Assembly (NCBI GenBank): GCA_934121875.1 | Contig: CAKOVG010000001.1 | Span: forward strand, 17,840-81,839 | Direction of reading: 5' to 3' | Source: an uncultured Clostridia bacterium | GTDB taxonomy: Bacteria > Bacillota > Clostridia > TANB77 > CAG-508 | DNA: 64,000 nt | Part shown: piece by piece, positions 56,244-63,913 of the stretch | How the letters are laid out: each line of letters begins with the position of its first letter | Position numbering within the stretch: position 1 is the stretch's first letter | Made by a program: the position numbers and the translations under genes | The notes under the pieces: model-generated | What the model saw: the letters and a program-made list of their open reading frames with translations, nothing else | Told to the model about the DNA's origin: nothing | The model's database searches: none

Positions 56244-56321
56244 AATATTCTCCTAATTTTCTATATTATTTTATTGAAATTATTCCCTATCTGCTACAAG
56301 TTTAAACAAAAAAAGATAACT

Positions 56322-56443
56322 TAAGGGTGACTTTGGGGACGGGGTCAAAAAGCACCCAATTATTAGTTTTATTTATTAGTTGCAATTAAAAATAAAAAAG
56401 GTGCTTTTTGACTCCGTCCCAAAAGTCACCCAAAGTCACCCTT
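56322..56443. repeat. REP-like inverted repeat (GGGACGG family), copy 2
   Basis: AAGGGTGACTTTGGGGACGG opens a long imperfect hairpin that closes with CCGTCCCAAAAGTCACCC and CAAAGTCACCCTT. The inner GGGTCAAAAAGCACC and GGTGCTTTTTGACTCC arms also pair. It lies between the patatin gene and rpsR. Confidence 0.85.
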
Positions 56444-56458
56444 TTTAAGGCAAGAAAA

Positions 56459-56480
56459 AATACACTCTTTCGAGTGTATT
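56459..56480 (-). terminator. Terminator of rpsF-ssb-rpsR
   Basis: AATACACTC and GAGTGTATT pair around TTTC, followed by a minus-strand T6. Confidence 0.85.
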
Positions 56481-56485
56481 TAATG

Positions 56486-56764
56486 TTATTCTGCTGTGTA
56501 TGGTAATACAGCTATTTGTCTAGCTCTTTTAACAGCTAGTGTGATGTCTCTTTGATGAATTGCACATGCACCAGTTGCTCTTCTTGGAAGTATTTTTCCT
56601 TTTTCATTGATGAATTTTCTCAATTGGTCTGCATTTTTATAATCTAATTTTAAGTTTTTATCTGCACATAGTGGGCATACTTTTTTTCTTGCTTTTCTAA
56701 ATTTAGGATTATAATCTTCATCGTTGTTTCTCATATTTCTTTTATTGTTCTTTTTGTCTGCCAT
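56486..56764 (-). CDS. rpsR: 30S ribosomal protein S18
   Basis: 92 residues with a basic N-terminal tail, [27 protein letters not shown] core, [17 protein letters not shown] and the [13 protein letters not shown] end. The Cys pair suggests a zinc-binding form. It is the last gene of the conserved rpsF-ssb-rpsR operon, 21 bases after ssb, and the operon terminator follows five bases after the stop codon. Confidence 0.97.
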   Translation of the reverse strand: MADKKNNKRNMRNNDEDYNPKFRKARKKVCPLCADKNLKLDYKNADQLRKFINEKGKILPRRATGACAIHQRDITLAVKRARQIAVLPYTAE

Positions 56765-56785
56765 TTTTCTTTCCCCCTATTCTAA

Positions 56786-57214
56786 TTAAAATGGTAGGTC
56801 ATCTCCTGAAGAGATTTCGAAATCTGAACTAGAGTCTGTAGAAGGCATTGTTCCAAATGTTGCGTCAAAATTACTTGCTGCCCCATCTCCCTCTCTTTTG
56901 CTATCTGCAAAATATGCTTCTTCTGCTATTACTTCTGTTATGTAACGTTTTTGACCTTGTTCATCATCCCAAGTTCTTGTTTGTATTCTTCCTATTATAC
57001 CAACTTGTTGACCTTTTTTAAAATATTTGCTACAGAATTCACCAAGTTTGCTCCATGCAACTATATTGATAAAATCTGCTTGTCTTTCTTCTCCTGGTCT
57101 AGTAAATCTACGATTAACTGCTAAACTAAAAGAAGCTACTAATGTGTTGTTTGTTTGTGTGTATCTTACTTCTGGATCTCTTGTTAAGCGCCCCATTAAA
57201 ATTACTTTGTTCAT
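56786..57214 (-). CDS. ssb: Single-stranded DNA-binding protein
   Basis: 142 residues. The OB-fold (MNKVILMGRLTRDPEVRYTQ, FINIVAWSKLGEF and KKGQQVGIIGRIQTR) spans residues 1-105; a short linker leads to the acidic tip SGDDLPF that binds partner proteins. It is the middle gene of rpsF-ssb-rpsR, 21 bases after rpsF, so it is replicative SSB rather than a phage form. Confidence 0.97.
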   Translation of the reverse strand: MNKVILMGRLTRDPEVRYTQTNNTLVASFSLAVNRRFTRPGEERQADFINIVAWSKLGEFCSKYFKKGQQVGIIGRIQTRTWDDEQGQKRYITEVIAEEAYFADSKREGDGAASNFDATFGTMPSTDSSSDFEISSGDDLPF

Positions 57215-57235
57215 TTTTACACCTCACATTTTAAA

Positions 57236-57517
57236 TTATTCTGCTCTTACTGTAATGAATTTTATTACTTCATCCATAATTCTGTAATTTCTTTCTAGTT
57301 CAGAAATTAAGTCTGGATTTGCTTCGAAGTTGATAACAACATAGTAACCTTCTCTGTTTTTCTTTACTTCATAAGCTAGTCTTTTTTTACCAAGTTCTTC
57401 AACTTTTTCAACTTTTCCATCATTATTGATTATGTCTGTAAATTTTTGAGATAGTTCTTTAACTTTCTCTTCTTCTACAGCTGGATCAATAATGACAACA
57501 CTCTCGTATTTGTTCAT
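57236..57517 (-). CDS. rpsF: 30S ribosomal protein S6
   Basis: The start is ATG 57517 with GAGGAGGTG upstream; the longer in-frame extension to 57658 has no ribosome site and overlaps the spoIVFB remnant. The 93-residue protein shows MNKYESVVIIDPAVEEE and the GKKRLAYEVKKNREGYYVVI core. It is the first gene of rpsF-ssb-rpsR. Two short hairpins lie in the leader (57530-57575) and may contribute to S6:S18 autoregulation, but I could not match a known motif. Confidence 0.96.
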   Translation of the reverse strand: MNKYESVVIIDPAVEEEKVKELSQKFTDIINNDGKVEKVEELGKKRLAYEVKKNREGYYVVINFEANPDLISELERNYRIMDEVIKFITVRAE

Positions 57518-57596
57518 TATATTCACCTCCTCATGGGTATAACCTGCAAATAAATTGCAAGTAAGGAATTTTTTCCTTATTAACGTTATTATTATA

Positions 57597-58287
57597 CTAT
57601 GATTTTCCATAAATTTCAAGAGGTTGAGTAAAATTTTCTTGTTTTTGTATGTTTTCATATACTTTCTTTTTTAGTGTATATGTTTTCTCATTTTGTATGC
57701 TTAGATACCATAAATATGTAAGTATTATTACAAATGCAATGTTGTGTATGTATAGAATTGATATTGATGTTATAATTGTTAATATAATTACAGTCATTCT
57801 TGATATTTTATTTATTTTCTCATAAGAAGCTTTTCTTCCGCTTCCTAATTGCTACTATTTCTTTTAGTATTCTTCCACCATCTAAAGGATATATTGGTAG
57901 CAAATTAAATATTGCAAGCATTAAGTTTGCATATATTAAAGTTTCTTTTGGTGTTACCATATTTTGTGGAATAAAAAAAACAATTATTGCAATAAATATG
58001 TTTACTAATGGCCCTGCAAATGCAATTGCTATTTTATTTATACAAACTGCATTACCTTTTTGTACTTTTGTGTTATAGTCTTGTATGTAATTTTTAAATA
58101 GTATTTGAAATCCTACTGGCGTTATTTTTATGCTACTTGGCTTTAGCCCTAGGCATATTCCACATACAAGATGTCCACTTTCATGTATTAGTGCTAATAT
58201 CATTAACAATGCATATATTTCAATTTGCTTAGTAAACCAAAATATAATTGCAAATAAAAAAATTTTTAAATCAATTTTTATGCTCAT
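57597..58287 (-). pseudogene. spoIVFB: SpoIVFB-like intramembrane metalloprotease, frameshifted
   Basis: SpoIVFB is the M50 protease that releases sigma-K in the mother cell. Frame 1 (58287-57820, 155 residues) contains the membrane helices, zinc motif HESGH and the PLDGGRI metal-ligand motif, then stops. Frame 2 (to 57597) continues as KASYEKINKISRM followed by two hydrophobic helices and a polar tail, as expected for the C-terminus. One extra base in the A4 run at 57831-57834 (T4 on the plus strand) explains the break; removing it gives a protein of about 230 residues. It may be a real mutation or a sequencing error. Confidence 0.78.
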
Positions 58288-58325
58288 CTTCCACTCCTCA
58301 TATTAAAAAAATATATTCTAACGGT

Positions 58326-58490
58326 GATGAGAGTAATATAATACTTTTCGTAGTGAGGCTGTGGGGATCAGCAAGCTAGAAGATGTTACTAATTTTTTTC
58401 AAATCATTATTAATGTTTGTAAAAAATTTTTGTTACATCTTCTTGCGATGCTGGGATGGAACGAAGAAAAGTTTTCATATTACTCCCATC
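58326..58490. repeat. 165-bp imperfect inverted repeat (MITE-like)
   Basis: The left arm starts GATGAGAGTAATAT and the right arm, read in reverse complement, starts GATGGGAGTAATAT. The arms stay alignable over about 80 bases each (shared ACTTTTC, AGAAGATGT and CATTATTAATG blocks). It lies in the 250-base gap between the M23 and spoIVFB genes, where no other signal is seen. Confidence 0.75.
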
Positions 58491-58537
58491 ATTTCTATTG
58501 TTTTTATGACTTTTGACAACGCAAGATGCTGATTATT

Positions 58538-59506
58538 TTAAAAATTTAGTATTAGAGCTGGGTTAACAGTTCGTTCATTCCTTCTAATTTCAAAATGCAA
58601 ATGTGGACCAGTAGTATTTCCAGTATTTCCTGATAAAGCTATTTTTTGTCCTTTTTTAATTTTAGTTCCTTTCTTAACTAAAATCTTACTGCAATGTGCA
58701 TAAATAGTTGTGACATCTTTATTTACAATTTTAATATGTGTGCCATATTCTCCTTCATTTGACACTACCGTAGCTGTTCCTTCCATTGCAGCTAGCACTG
58801 TTGTCCCATCAATTACCCCTAAATCTATTCCCGAATGGTTTTCAGATACAATTTCATCTGCTTCTCTTTTTCCATAAGGAGAGGTTACCTTCGCTTTTAC
58901 AGGCAATTGCAATTCAAAATTTTTTTTAATGTATTCAGCATCAATTTCCATTTGACTTTTTTTAGTGTTTTCATCAACTTGATTATTTTCTGTGGAGCTT
59001 GCCCCACCTATTCCTATGGCTTCATTATTTGTTTGTTCATTTTGAGCTATATTAGTTTCTGTATTTTGCACATTATTTTCTATATTTTGTTCATTGTTTT
59101 CAACATTTGTATTTTGCTCATTATTAGTGTTTTCTGTGTTTTGCTCTTCTCTATTTGAAAAAATACTAAATTTTTCTTTATTATTCTGCCAAAATTCATT
59201 TATACTTGAAGATATAACTTCAAAATTTATATCTTTACTTAGAAATTCCTTTGTTTTGTTTATTACATTTTCAGAAAATAAATAATTTGCTTCTTTTATT
59301 AAAGAAAAGACCAAATAAATTAGCACACATAATAATATTTGTATAGCCATTTTTCTATACAAAGAAAACTGCCTTTTTTCAGTTTTATCTCTTACCTGAG
59401 AACTAGGCATTCTAACATCACTATTATTAAATTTTCTGCGATAGTATATTTCTTCTGCTCTTCTTATTCTTTCTTCTTGTGATAATGTTCTTTCCAAAAA
59501 ATACAC
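58538..59506 (-). CDS. Membrane-anchored M23 peptidase (SpoIVFA/SpoIIQ-like)
   Basis: 322 residues: basic cytoplasmic start, transmembrane helix (about 50-70), extracytoplasmic Asn/Glu/Thr-rich linker (about 115-185) and a LytM/M23 domain with HxxxD (HSGIDL) and HLHFEI metal ligands intact. Sporulation proteins SpoIVFA and SpoIIQ share this plan, and the following gene is spoIVFB-like, so a SpoIVFA role is favoured. Unlike B. subtilis SpoIVFA the zinc site is complete, so it may also cut peptidoglycan. Confidence 0.85.
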   Translation of the reverse strand: MYFLERTLSQEERIRRAEEIYYRRKFNNSDVRMPSSQVRDKTEKRQFSLYRKMAIQILLCVLIYLVFSLIKEANYLFSENVINKTKEFLSKDINFEVISSSINEFWQNNKEKFSIFSNREEQNTENTNNEQNTNVENNEQNIENNVQNTETNIAQNEQTNNEAIGIGGASSTENNQVDENTKKSQMEIDAEYIKKNFELQLPVKAKVTSPYGKREADEIVSENHSGIDLGVIDGTTVLAAMEGTATVVSNEGEYGTHIKIVNKDVTTIYAHCSKILVKKGTKIKKGQKIALSGNTGNTTGPHLHFEIRRNERTVNPALILNF

Positions 59507-59560
59507 CTCTTCCTTTGTGGTTTATGTTTCATTTATATGTGAGGAAAAAGTGCTTTATTC

Positions 59561-59914
59561 TTAAAATATGAAATTTATTAAAATGCTAATTACTAATCCA
59601 ACTATTAAGGCTTGATTTACTATTTTTAACCTTTTACATTTTTTATTTAGTTTTTGTATTGACTGATTTTCTTTTTTATTTTTACTTTCAACTTTTGAAA
59701 TATATTCTGAAATTAGCATTTGTGCTTCTTTAATTATATAATCCTTAGAATTCTTAATTTTCTGTGGCTCAGAGTTACTTTCTTTTTTGTCTGATGACGC
59801 AGGTTCTAATTTGGGTATTTTTTGATTTTCTTTTAACACAACTATTGCTTCTTCTACTAAATTAGATGGCAAATCTTTTAACACCACAATATTTTTTAAA
59901 TTACCTGTATTCAT
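59561..59914 (-). CDS. Small tail-anchored protein, unknown
   Basis: 117 residues: a polar N-terminal part (LKDLPSNLVEEAIVVLKEN), a Ser/Lys/Glu-rich linker, a basic helix (about 75-98) and a C-terminal transmembrane helix (ALIVGLVISILINFIF) giving tail-anchored topology. No family recognised. It lies between yyaC and the M23 gene in a sporulation cluster, so a sporulation role is plausible from context only. Confidence 0.72.
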   Translation of the reverse strand: MNTGNLKNIVVLKDLPSNLVEEAIVVLKENQKIPKLEPASSDKKESNSEPQKIKNSKDYIIKEAQMLISEYISKVESKNKKENQSIQKLNKKCKRLKIVNQALIVGLVISILINFIF

Positions 59915-59968
59915 ATCTTTTTATCCTTCCTTATGTTTATATCTCAATTTTTTCCATTTTATAATTTT

Positions 59969-60409
59969 TTATACAGGTAATTCAAAAACAATTTTGATAA
60001 TTTTACTAGCAACTTCATTTGCCAATTTTTCTATTGCATTAACACTATAATTTGGCATATATTCTTTTGTTCCAATTACAGTTTTTATATTTATGCTGGC
60101 AGGAAAATGTATACTTGAATTAAATGCTTTGCCTATTTCCATTCCACCTCTATTTACATAAGTATTTCCTATCTCTTCTTTATTTCCAATAGCAGAATCA
60201 ATTAAAATAACTTGATTTTTATTTTCTAGTTTCTTTAAAAAATAGGTAGCATTTTTTAAATGTATTGGACTTTTCATTGTTCCATAAACACTTATTTCTG
60301 GGCTTGAATAAAAGGCCTGTTCAAGTTTGTTTCCAACTCTAGGTCCAAATGAATCTGCTATTATTTTATTTGTTCCAATACACACAAAAGTATAATTCAT
60401 ATTTTTCAT
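59969..60409 (-). CDS. yyaC: Spore protease YyaC (DUF1256) family protein
   Basis: 146-residue homologue of GPR-like spore protease YyaC. Diagnostic features are the N-terminal FVCIGTNKIIADSFGPRVG, the Asp in LIDSAIG and the GGMEIGKAF and FPASINIKTVIG blocks. Members are restricted to endospore-formers, which supports sporulation in this organism. It lies 13 bases after a small unknown gene. Confidence 0.88.
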   Translation of the reverse strand: MKNMNYTFVCIGTNKIIADSFGPRVGNKLEQAFYSSPEISVYGTMKSPIHLKNATYFLKKLENKNQVILIDSAIGNKEEIGNTYVNRGGMEIGKAFNSSIHFPASINIKTVIGTKEYMPNYSVNAIEKLANEVASKIIKIVFELPV

Positions 60410-60421
60410 ACTCTATTTTTA

Positions 60422-60667
60422 TTAGTCTTTATCTAAAGAAATTACTATTTTTATGTCTTTACTCTTTTGATATTTTTTTATAATATCTTCTGAAAAACCA
60501 GCAACCTCATTTGATATAACTATTGTGTCATAATCGTTTTTTATTAGTTCCTTCATTTTATTATCTGTTTGTTCTAAATCTGACAAATAAAAAACATCAA
60601 AACCTAAGGCTTCTGGTAATCGAAAACTTTTTTTATCTTGCTCATATTTAAGCCATGATATTTTCAT
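60422..60667 (-). CDS. Small alpha/beta protein, unknown
   Basis: 81 residues from ATG 60667 (GGTGATT upstream; the ATG at 60679 has no ribosome site). Alternating strands and helices (FDVFYLSDLEQTDNKM, DYDTIVISNEVAGF, IKIVISLDKD) recall small subunit F-like or response-receiver-like folds, without catalytic motifs. It lies between the DUF4116 gene and yyaC, in the same direction, so it is probably part of that transcript. Function unknown. Confidence 0.7.
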   Translation of the reverse strand: MKISWLKYEQDKKSFRLPEALGFDVFYLSDLEQTDNKMKELIKNDYDTIVISNEVAGFSEDIIKKYQKSKDIKIVISLDKD

Positions 60668-60732
60668 TTCAATCACCATTACTTATTGTTTGATGTTTAT
60701 ATTTAAATTATTCTATTTTTTTAATTTTGTTT

Positions 60733-61260
60733 CTAACTCTCCTGTGGTGGATTTAATATCAATTGTATGTCTTCATCATTTTTTAGTTCTTCTGATGCAA
60801 TATATTCCTTCGCTCTTTTATCTTGTTTTATCGCTGCTAATACTACATCTTTATCATGTCTTAATCTATTACTTGCATACTTTAATATTAATCCTTTATT
60901 TGTTACTGCTGTTAAAACAGTTTCTTTGTCGTCTCTTAATTCTTTTGATACATAGTATAAAATCTGGCCATTTATTTTTAGTCCTGATAACATAATTTCT
61001 TTATTTGCCCTTAGTTTTTCACTTGCATAACATGCTGTCCAACCAACTCTTGATACTGATTCCATTACTATTTCTGCATTATCTTTTAATCTACTACTTG
61101 CAAATTCCAAAGATATAGGATTTTGTTTAACCGCTTCCATTACAATTTCTTCGTCATCTTGTAATCGTTCAGAGGCTAAATCTAATAATTTTCCATCTTG
61201 TTTTACCATACTTAAAACATAATCTCTATTTTCTGCTTGTTCTTCATTAAATTCATCCAT
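60733..61260 (-). CDS. DUF4116 repeat protein
   Basis: 175 residues made of about six tandem repeats of 24-25 residues, each with an L(R/K)xD(K/D)E(I/V)V-type start and a YAS-type end (for example LRDDKETVLTAV followed by LILKYASNR). This is the DUF4116 helical repeat, thought to mediate protein contacts. The ATG lies two bases after the stop codon of the NrdD-like gene, so translation is coupled. Role unknown; interaction with the NrdD-like protein is an inference. Confidence 0.85.
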   Translation of the reverse strand: MDEFNEEQAENRDYVLSMVKQDGKLLDLASERLQDDEEIVMEAVKQNPISLEFASSRLKDNAEIVMESVSRVGWTACYASEKLRANKEIMLSGLKINGQILYYVSKELRDDKETVLTAVTNKGLILKYASNRLRHDKDVVLAAIKQDKRAKEYIASEELKNDEDIQLILNPPQES

Positions 61261-61262
61261 TT

Positions 61263-63434
61263 TTACTTCTCCATATTAACTATCATTCCATAGCCTATTC
61301 CATTTTCTTTCATGGTTTTTACAACATTTATAACATCTTTTGTATTCCCATTTTTTATTTGCACAATTGCAATATGCCCTCCATTTGTCAAACTATGATA
61401 TTGTGCTTCAATTTTAATTTTATCTTCTGAATAAATTCTATATTCTTCTGGAATATGGAAAGAGTTTGTGTAATGATTTTTGTCTGTTATACCTTTTAAT
61501 TTTCCATAAATAGCTTGGTCTAATTTTATAAATTTATTTGATATTTCTTCTTTTGGTGTTGCAACCAAATTAAAGTTCAAGTTGTATTTTTCAGAGTATT
61601 CGTCACATTTCTTTCTCATAAATTCTACTATTTTAATGCCTAATTTTTGTGCCTCTTTTGACTCTCCTTGATGTTCTCCTGTCAATGCTTTTAAACATTC
61701 TGCTAATCCACTAAAACCTATATTCAAAACACCATGTTTTAGTGCTTTTTTCAAATTATCATTATCTTTTAATTTTTCACTGTCTATCCATACATTTTGT
61801 TCTAATAAAAATGGAAAGTTATATGTATTTTTCTTACATTGTATTTCATATCTTTCTAGGAGTTGGTCTTTTACTAAATCTAATTTTTCTTCTAACTCAG
61901 TAAAAAATCCCTTTTCGTCTGCTTTATCACTTGAAATAATTCCATGTTTTATTCCTAATCTAGGTAAGTTTATTGAAGTTGTTGATAATGTTCCTCTCCC
62001 CACTGATACTGCTTTATTTGAATCAATTACATTTTCTAACACTCTATTTCCTGTTCCTGTATATGCAACTTCTGTGTCATAGTCTCCTTGTTTGTAATCA
62101 TCTATATTAAATTCTGCATCTAGGAAAGAAAAGTTAATATTTTTTCTTTTAGTAGATACTTCACATGCTAGCTCAAACAAATCATAATTTGCGTCTTCCT
62201 CGTTATAGTTTGTTCCAGTTTTCACTTTAAAAATTGCTACTGGAAATGTACATTGTTCACCATTTCCAAGACCATTGTTAATTGCAATTAATATTGATTT
62301 GGTTACCATTCTGCCTTCTGGTGATGTGTCTGTTCCAAAGTTAATACAAGAAAATGGTAGCCTATTCCCTGCTCTTGAATGTATTGTGTTTAAATCATAT
62401 ATAAATGATTCCATTGCTTGGTCTGTTAATTTTTTAGTTTTTTCAATTGCCTTGTTATATGCAATTTTAAACATTCTTTTAAGCTCCTCAGACTCTCTAC
62501 AATATTTATCAAATATACTTGGTTCAAAGTCAATAGTATTTATTTTTTCTATTTCTCTTTCAATTCCATTTATAGCAATGAATTTATCAAAGTCTGTCAA
62601 CTCTAAAAAGTCAAAAATCAATTGTTTCAATTGCTTTTTAAATGTTTTAAGGACTCCTTGTGCCATATAATAGTCAAATGATGGTATACTTTGTTCACCA
62701 TATTGATCATTTTGATTTGCTTGTATTGCAACGGTTGCTAGGTTTGAATATGCTATTATTCCACTTGGCTCTTTTATATAGTTATTTCCTACATAAAAAC
62801 CATCATCATATAATTTGCTTATATCTATTTGACATGAACTTGTTGTACCTGTTGGAATAAAATTCATTCCATGAATATATATGTCTCCATTTTCATGTGC
62901 TTCTGAAAATTTCTTTTTCATTAAATATGTTATTGCAAATTGTCTTGAAATTGTACTTGCATATTGAAACATATTTCCCATGGTTGTTTCATTATCATTG
63001 TTTCTATCCTTTTTATTTTCTTCTACATTGGCTGACTTTAATCCTAAGTTTTCCAATGCTTTTAGAAATTTATGTTGCTTTTTTTCATCAAAAAACAACT
63101 GTCTTGATTGGGCTCTTTTTTCACGATAACTTGCAAAAGCTCCATAAACATCCTGATAGCCTAAGTTCTTTAATTCTTCTTCTATCAAGTCTTGAATCTC
63201 TTCAATCTTTATTTTATCAGAATCTATTTTTTCTATTCTACCTAAAACTTTACTATATACTTTATTTACATCTGTTTCATTATATTTAGCTGTTTTAGGA
63301 TCTTCATTTCCTACAATATCTCCAAAACCTTTTTGAATAGCAAGTGCAATTTTTGCACCGTCAAATTCGACTTTTTTTCCATCTCTTTTTACTACTATTT
63401 TTTTAGTGACTTTTTCTGGAACTTCAATTAACAT
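61263..63434 (-). CDS. Catalytically incomplete NrdD-like anaerobic ribonucleotide reductase
   Basis: 723 residues. An ATP-cone (about 11-100) is followed by the class III reductase barrel with TTSSCQID (Cys201), NFGTDTSPEGR, NYDLFELACEVS and GRGTLSTTSINLP. Two essential features are absent. The thiyl-radical Cys of the MGCRTRV motif is Thr461 (TGTGNRV), and the protein ends at GIGYGMIVNMEK where the C-terminal Cys4 zinc site and glycyl-radical loop should follow. No nrdG is in the window. The frame is intact and has a good promoter, so it is expressed but unlikely to reduce nucleotides; it may sense nucleotides through its ATP-cone. Confidence 0.85.
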   Translation of the reverse strand: MLIEVPEKVTKKIVVKRDGKKVEFDGAKIALAIQKGFGDIVGNEDPKTAKYNETDVNKVYSKVLGRIEKIDSDKIKIEEIQDLIEEELKNLGYQDVYGAFASYREKRAQSRQLFFDEKKQHKFLKALENLGLKSANVEENKKDRNNDNETTMGNMFQYASTISRQFAITYLMKKKFSEAHENGDIYIHGMNFIPTGTTSSCQIDISKLYDDGFYVGNNYIKEPSGIIAYSNLATVAIQANQNDQYGEQSIPSFDYYMAQGVLKTFKKQLKQLIFDFLELTDFDKFIAINGIEREIEKINTIDFEPSIFDKYCRESEELKRMFKIAYNKAIEKTKKLTDQAMESFIYDLNTIHSRAGNRLPFSCINFGTDTSPEGRMVTKSILIAINNGLGNGEQCTFPVAIFKVKTGTNYNEEDANYDLFELACEVSTKRKNINFSFLDAEFNIDDYKQGDYDTEVAYTGTGNRVLENVIDSNKAVSVGRGTLSTTSINLPRLGIKHGIISSDKADEKGFFTELEEKLDLVKDQLLERYEIQCKKNTYNFPFLLEQNVWIDSEKLKDNDNLKKALKHGVLNIGFSGLAECLKALTGEHQGESKEAQKLGIKIVEFMRKKCDEYSEKYNLNFNLVATPKEEISNKFIKLDQAIYGKLKGITDKNHYTNSFHIPEEYRIYSEDKIKIEAQYHSLTNGGHIAIVQIKNGNTKDVINVVKTMKENGIGYGMIVNMEK

Positions 63435-63463
63435 TATTAGTCCTCCTTATTTTTTCTATGTTA

Positions 63464-63492
63464 ATTATATATTTCATGGAATTATTAGTCAA
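63464..63492 (-). promoter_or_regulatory. Promoter of the NrdD-like transcript
   Basis: TTGACT (63492-63487), a 17-base spacer and TATAAT (63469-63464). Its -35 box is five bases from the -35 box of a divergent promoter. Confidence 0.8.
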
Positions 63493-63497
63493 TAAGT

Positions 63498-63526
63498 TTG
63501 ACAAATCTGTTTAATGTGTATATAAT
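63498..63526 (+). promoter_or_regulatory. Consensus promoter of a small RNA
   Basis: TTGACA, a 17-base spacer and TATAAT, both exact consensus, directed away from the NrdD-like gene. Confidence 0.85.
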
Positions 63527-63532
63527 ATAAGT

Positions 63533-63620
63533 AGAAAATGAGAGCCACAGAAAATGTGGTTTCCACTATAAAAGTTTTAACAACACATTTCCACCGACCA
63601 AAGCAGAATGTGTTGTTTTT
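63533..63620 (+). ncRNA. Small RNA candidate with promoter and terminator
   Basis: Starts about seven bases after the consensus -10 box. It contains a CCACA/TGTGG hairpin (63544-63558) and ends with AACAACACATT/AATGTGTTGTT, a 17-base loop and T6. No coding frame of useful length is present between promoter and terminator. About 85-90 nt in all; no Rfam family recognised. Confidence 0.55.
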
Positions 63621-63727
63621 TATTGTTTATTGGTCCACATTATGTATATAATACACAATAAGGCTATGTTTACAGTTAGTGAAAATCCAAAAGTATATAT
63701 TAAAAATAATATAAATCCCATAAACAC

Positions 63728-63845
63728 CCACTTTCTTGCTCTCGAATGCATCGAGTATCGAAAGTGGTAACCACAACATTTCTGCTATCTCATTTCCTAC
63801 GACAAATAGCATACAACGTTTGTTCGCAAAAACCAAGCGAACAAA
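63728..63845. repeat. Two hairpins in the right-edge intergenic region
   Basis: A nested hairpin, CCACTTTC/GAAAGTGG around CTCGA/TCGAG (63728-63767), and TTTGTTCGC/GCGAACAAA with a 9-base loop (63819-63845). The wider gap 63621-63913 holds no convincing gene. Confidence 0.6.
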
Positions 63846-63879
63846 GCAAATTTTTTCCAATTTTTCTTTTTATAATAAA

Positions 63880-63906
63880 AAAGAATAAGCATTACACTTA
63901 TTCTTT
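63880..63906 (-). terminator. Terminator of the right-edge gene
   Basis: AAAGAATAAG and CTTATTCTTT pair around a 7-base loop, eight bases after the stop of the partial gene, followed by T6 on the minus strand. Confidence 0.75.
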
Positions 63907-63913
63907 AATATTT

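Noticed and set aside
57597..57797. 66-codon minus-strand ORF as an independent membrane protein
   Set aside because: It has no ribosome site and continues the spoIVFB frame after a one-base shift, so it is reported as part of that gene.
63627..63860. 77-codon minus-strand ORF with a hydrophobic stretch
   Set aside because: It starts with TTG without a ribosome site and covers two hairpins at 63728-63767 and 63819-63845; no family is recognised.
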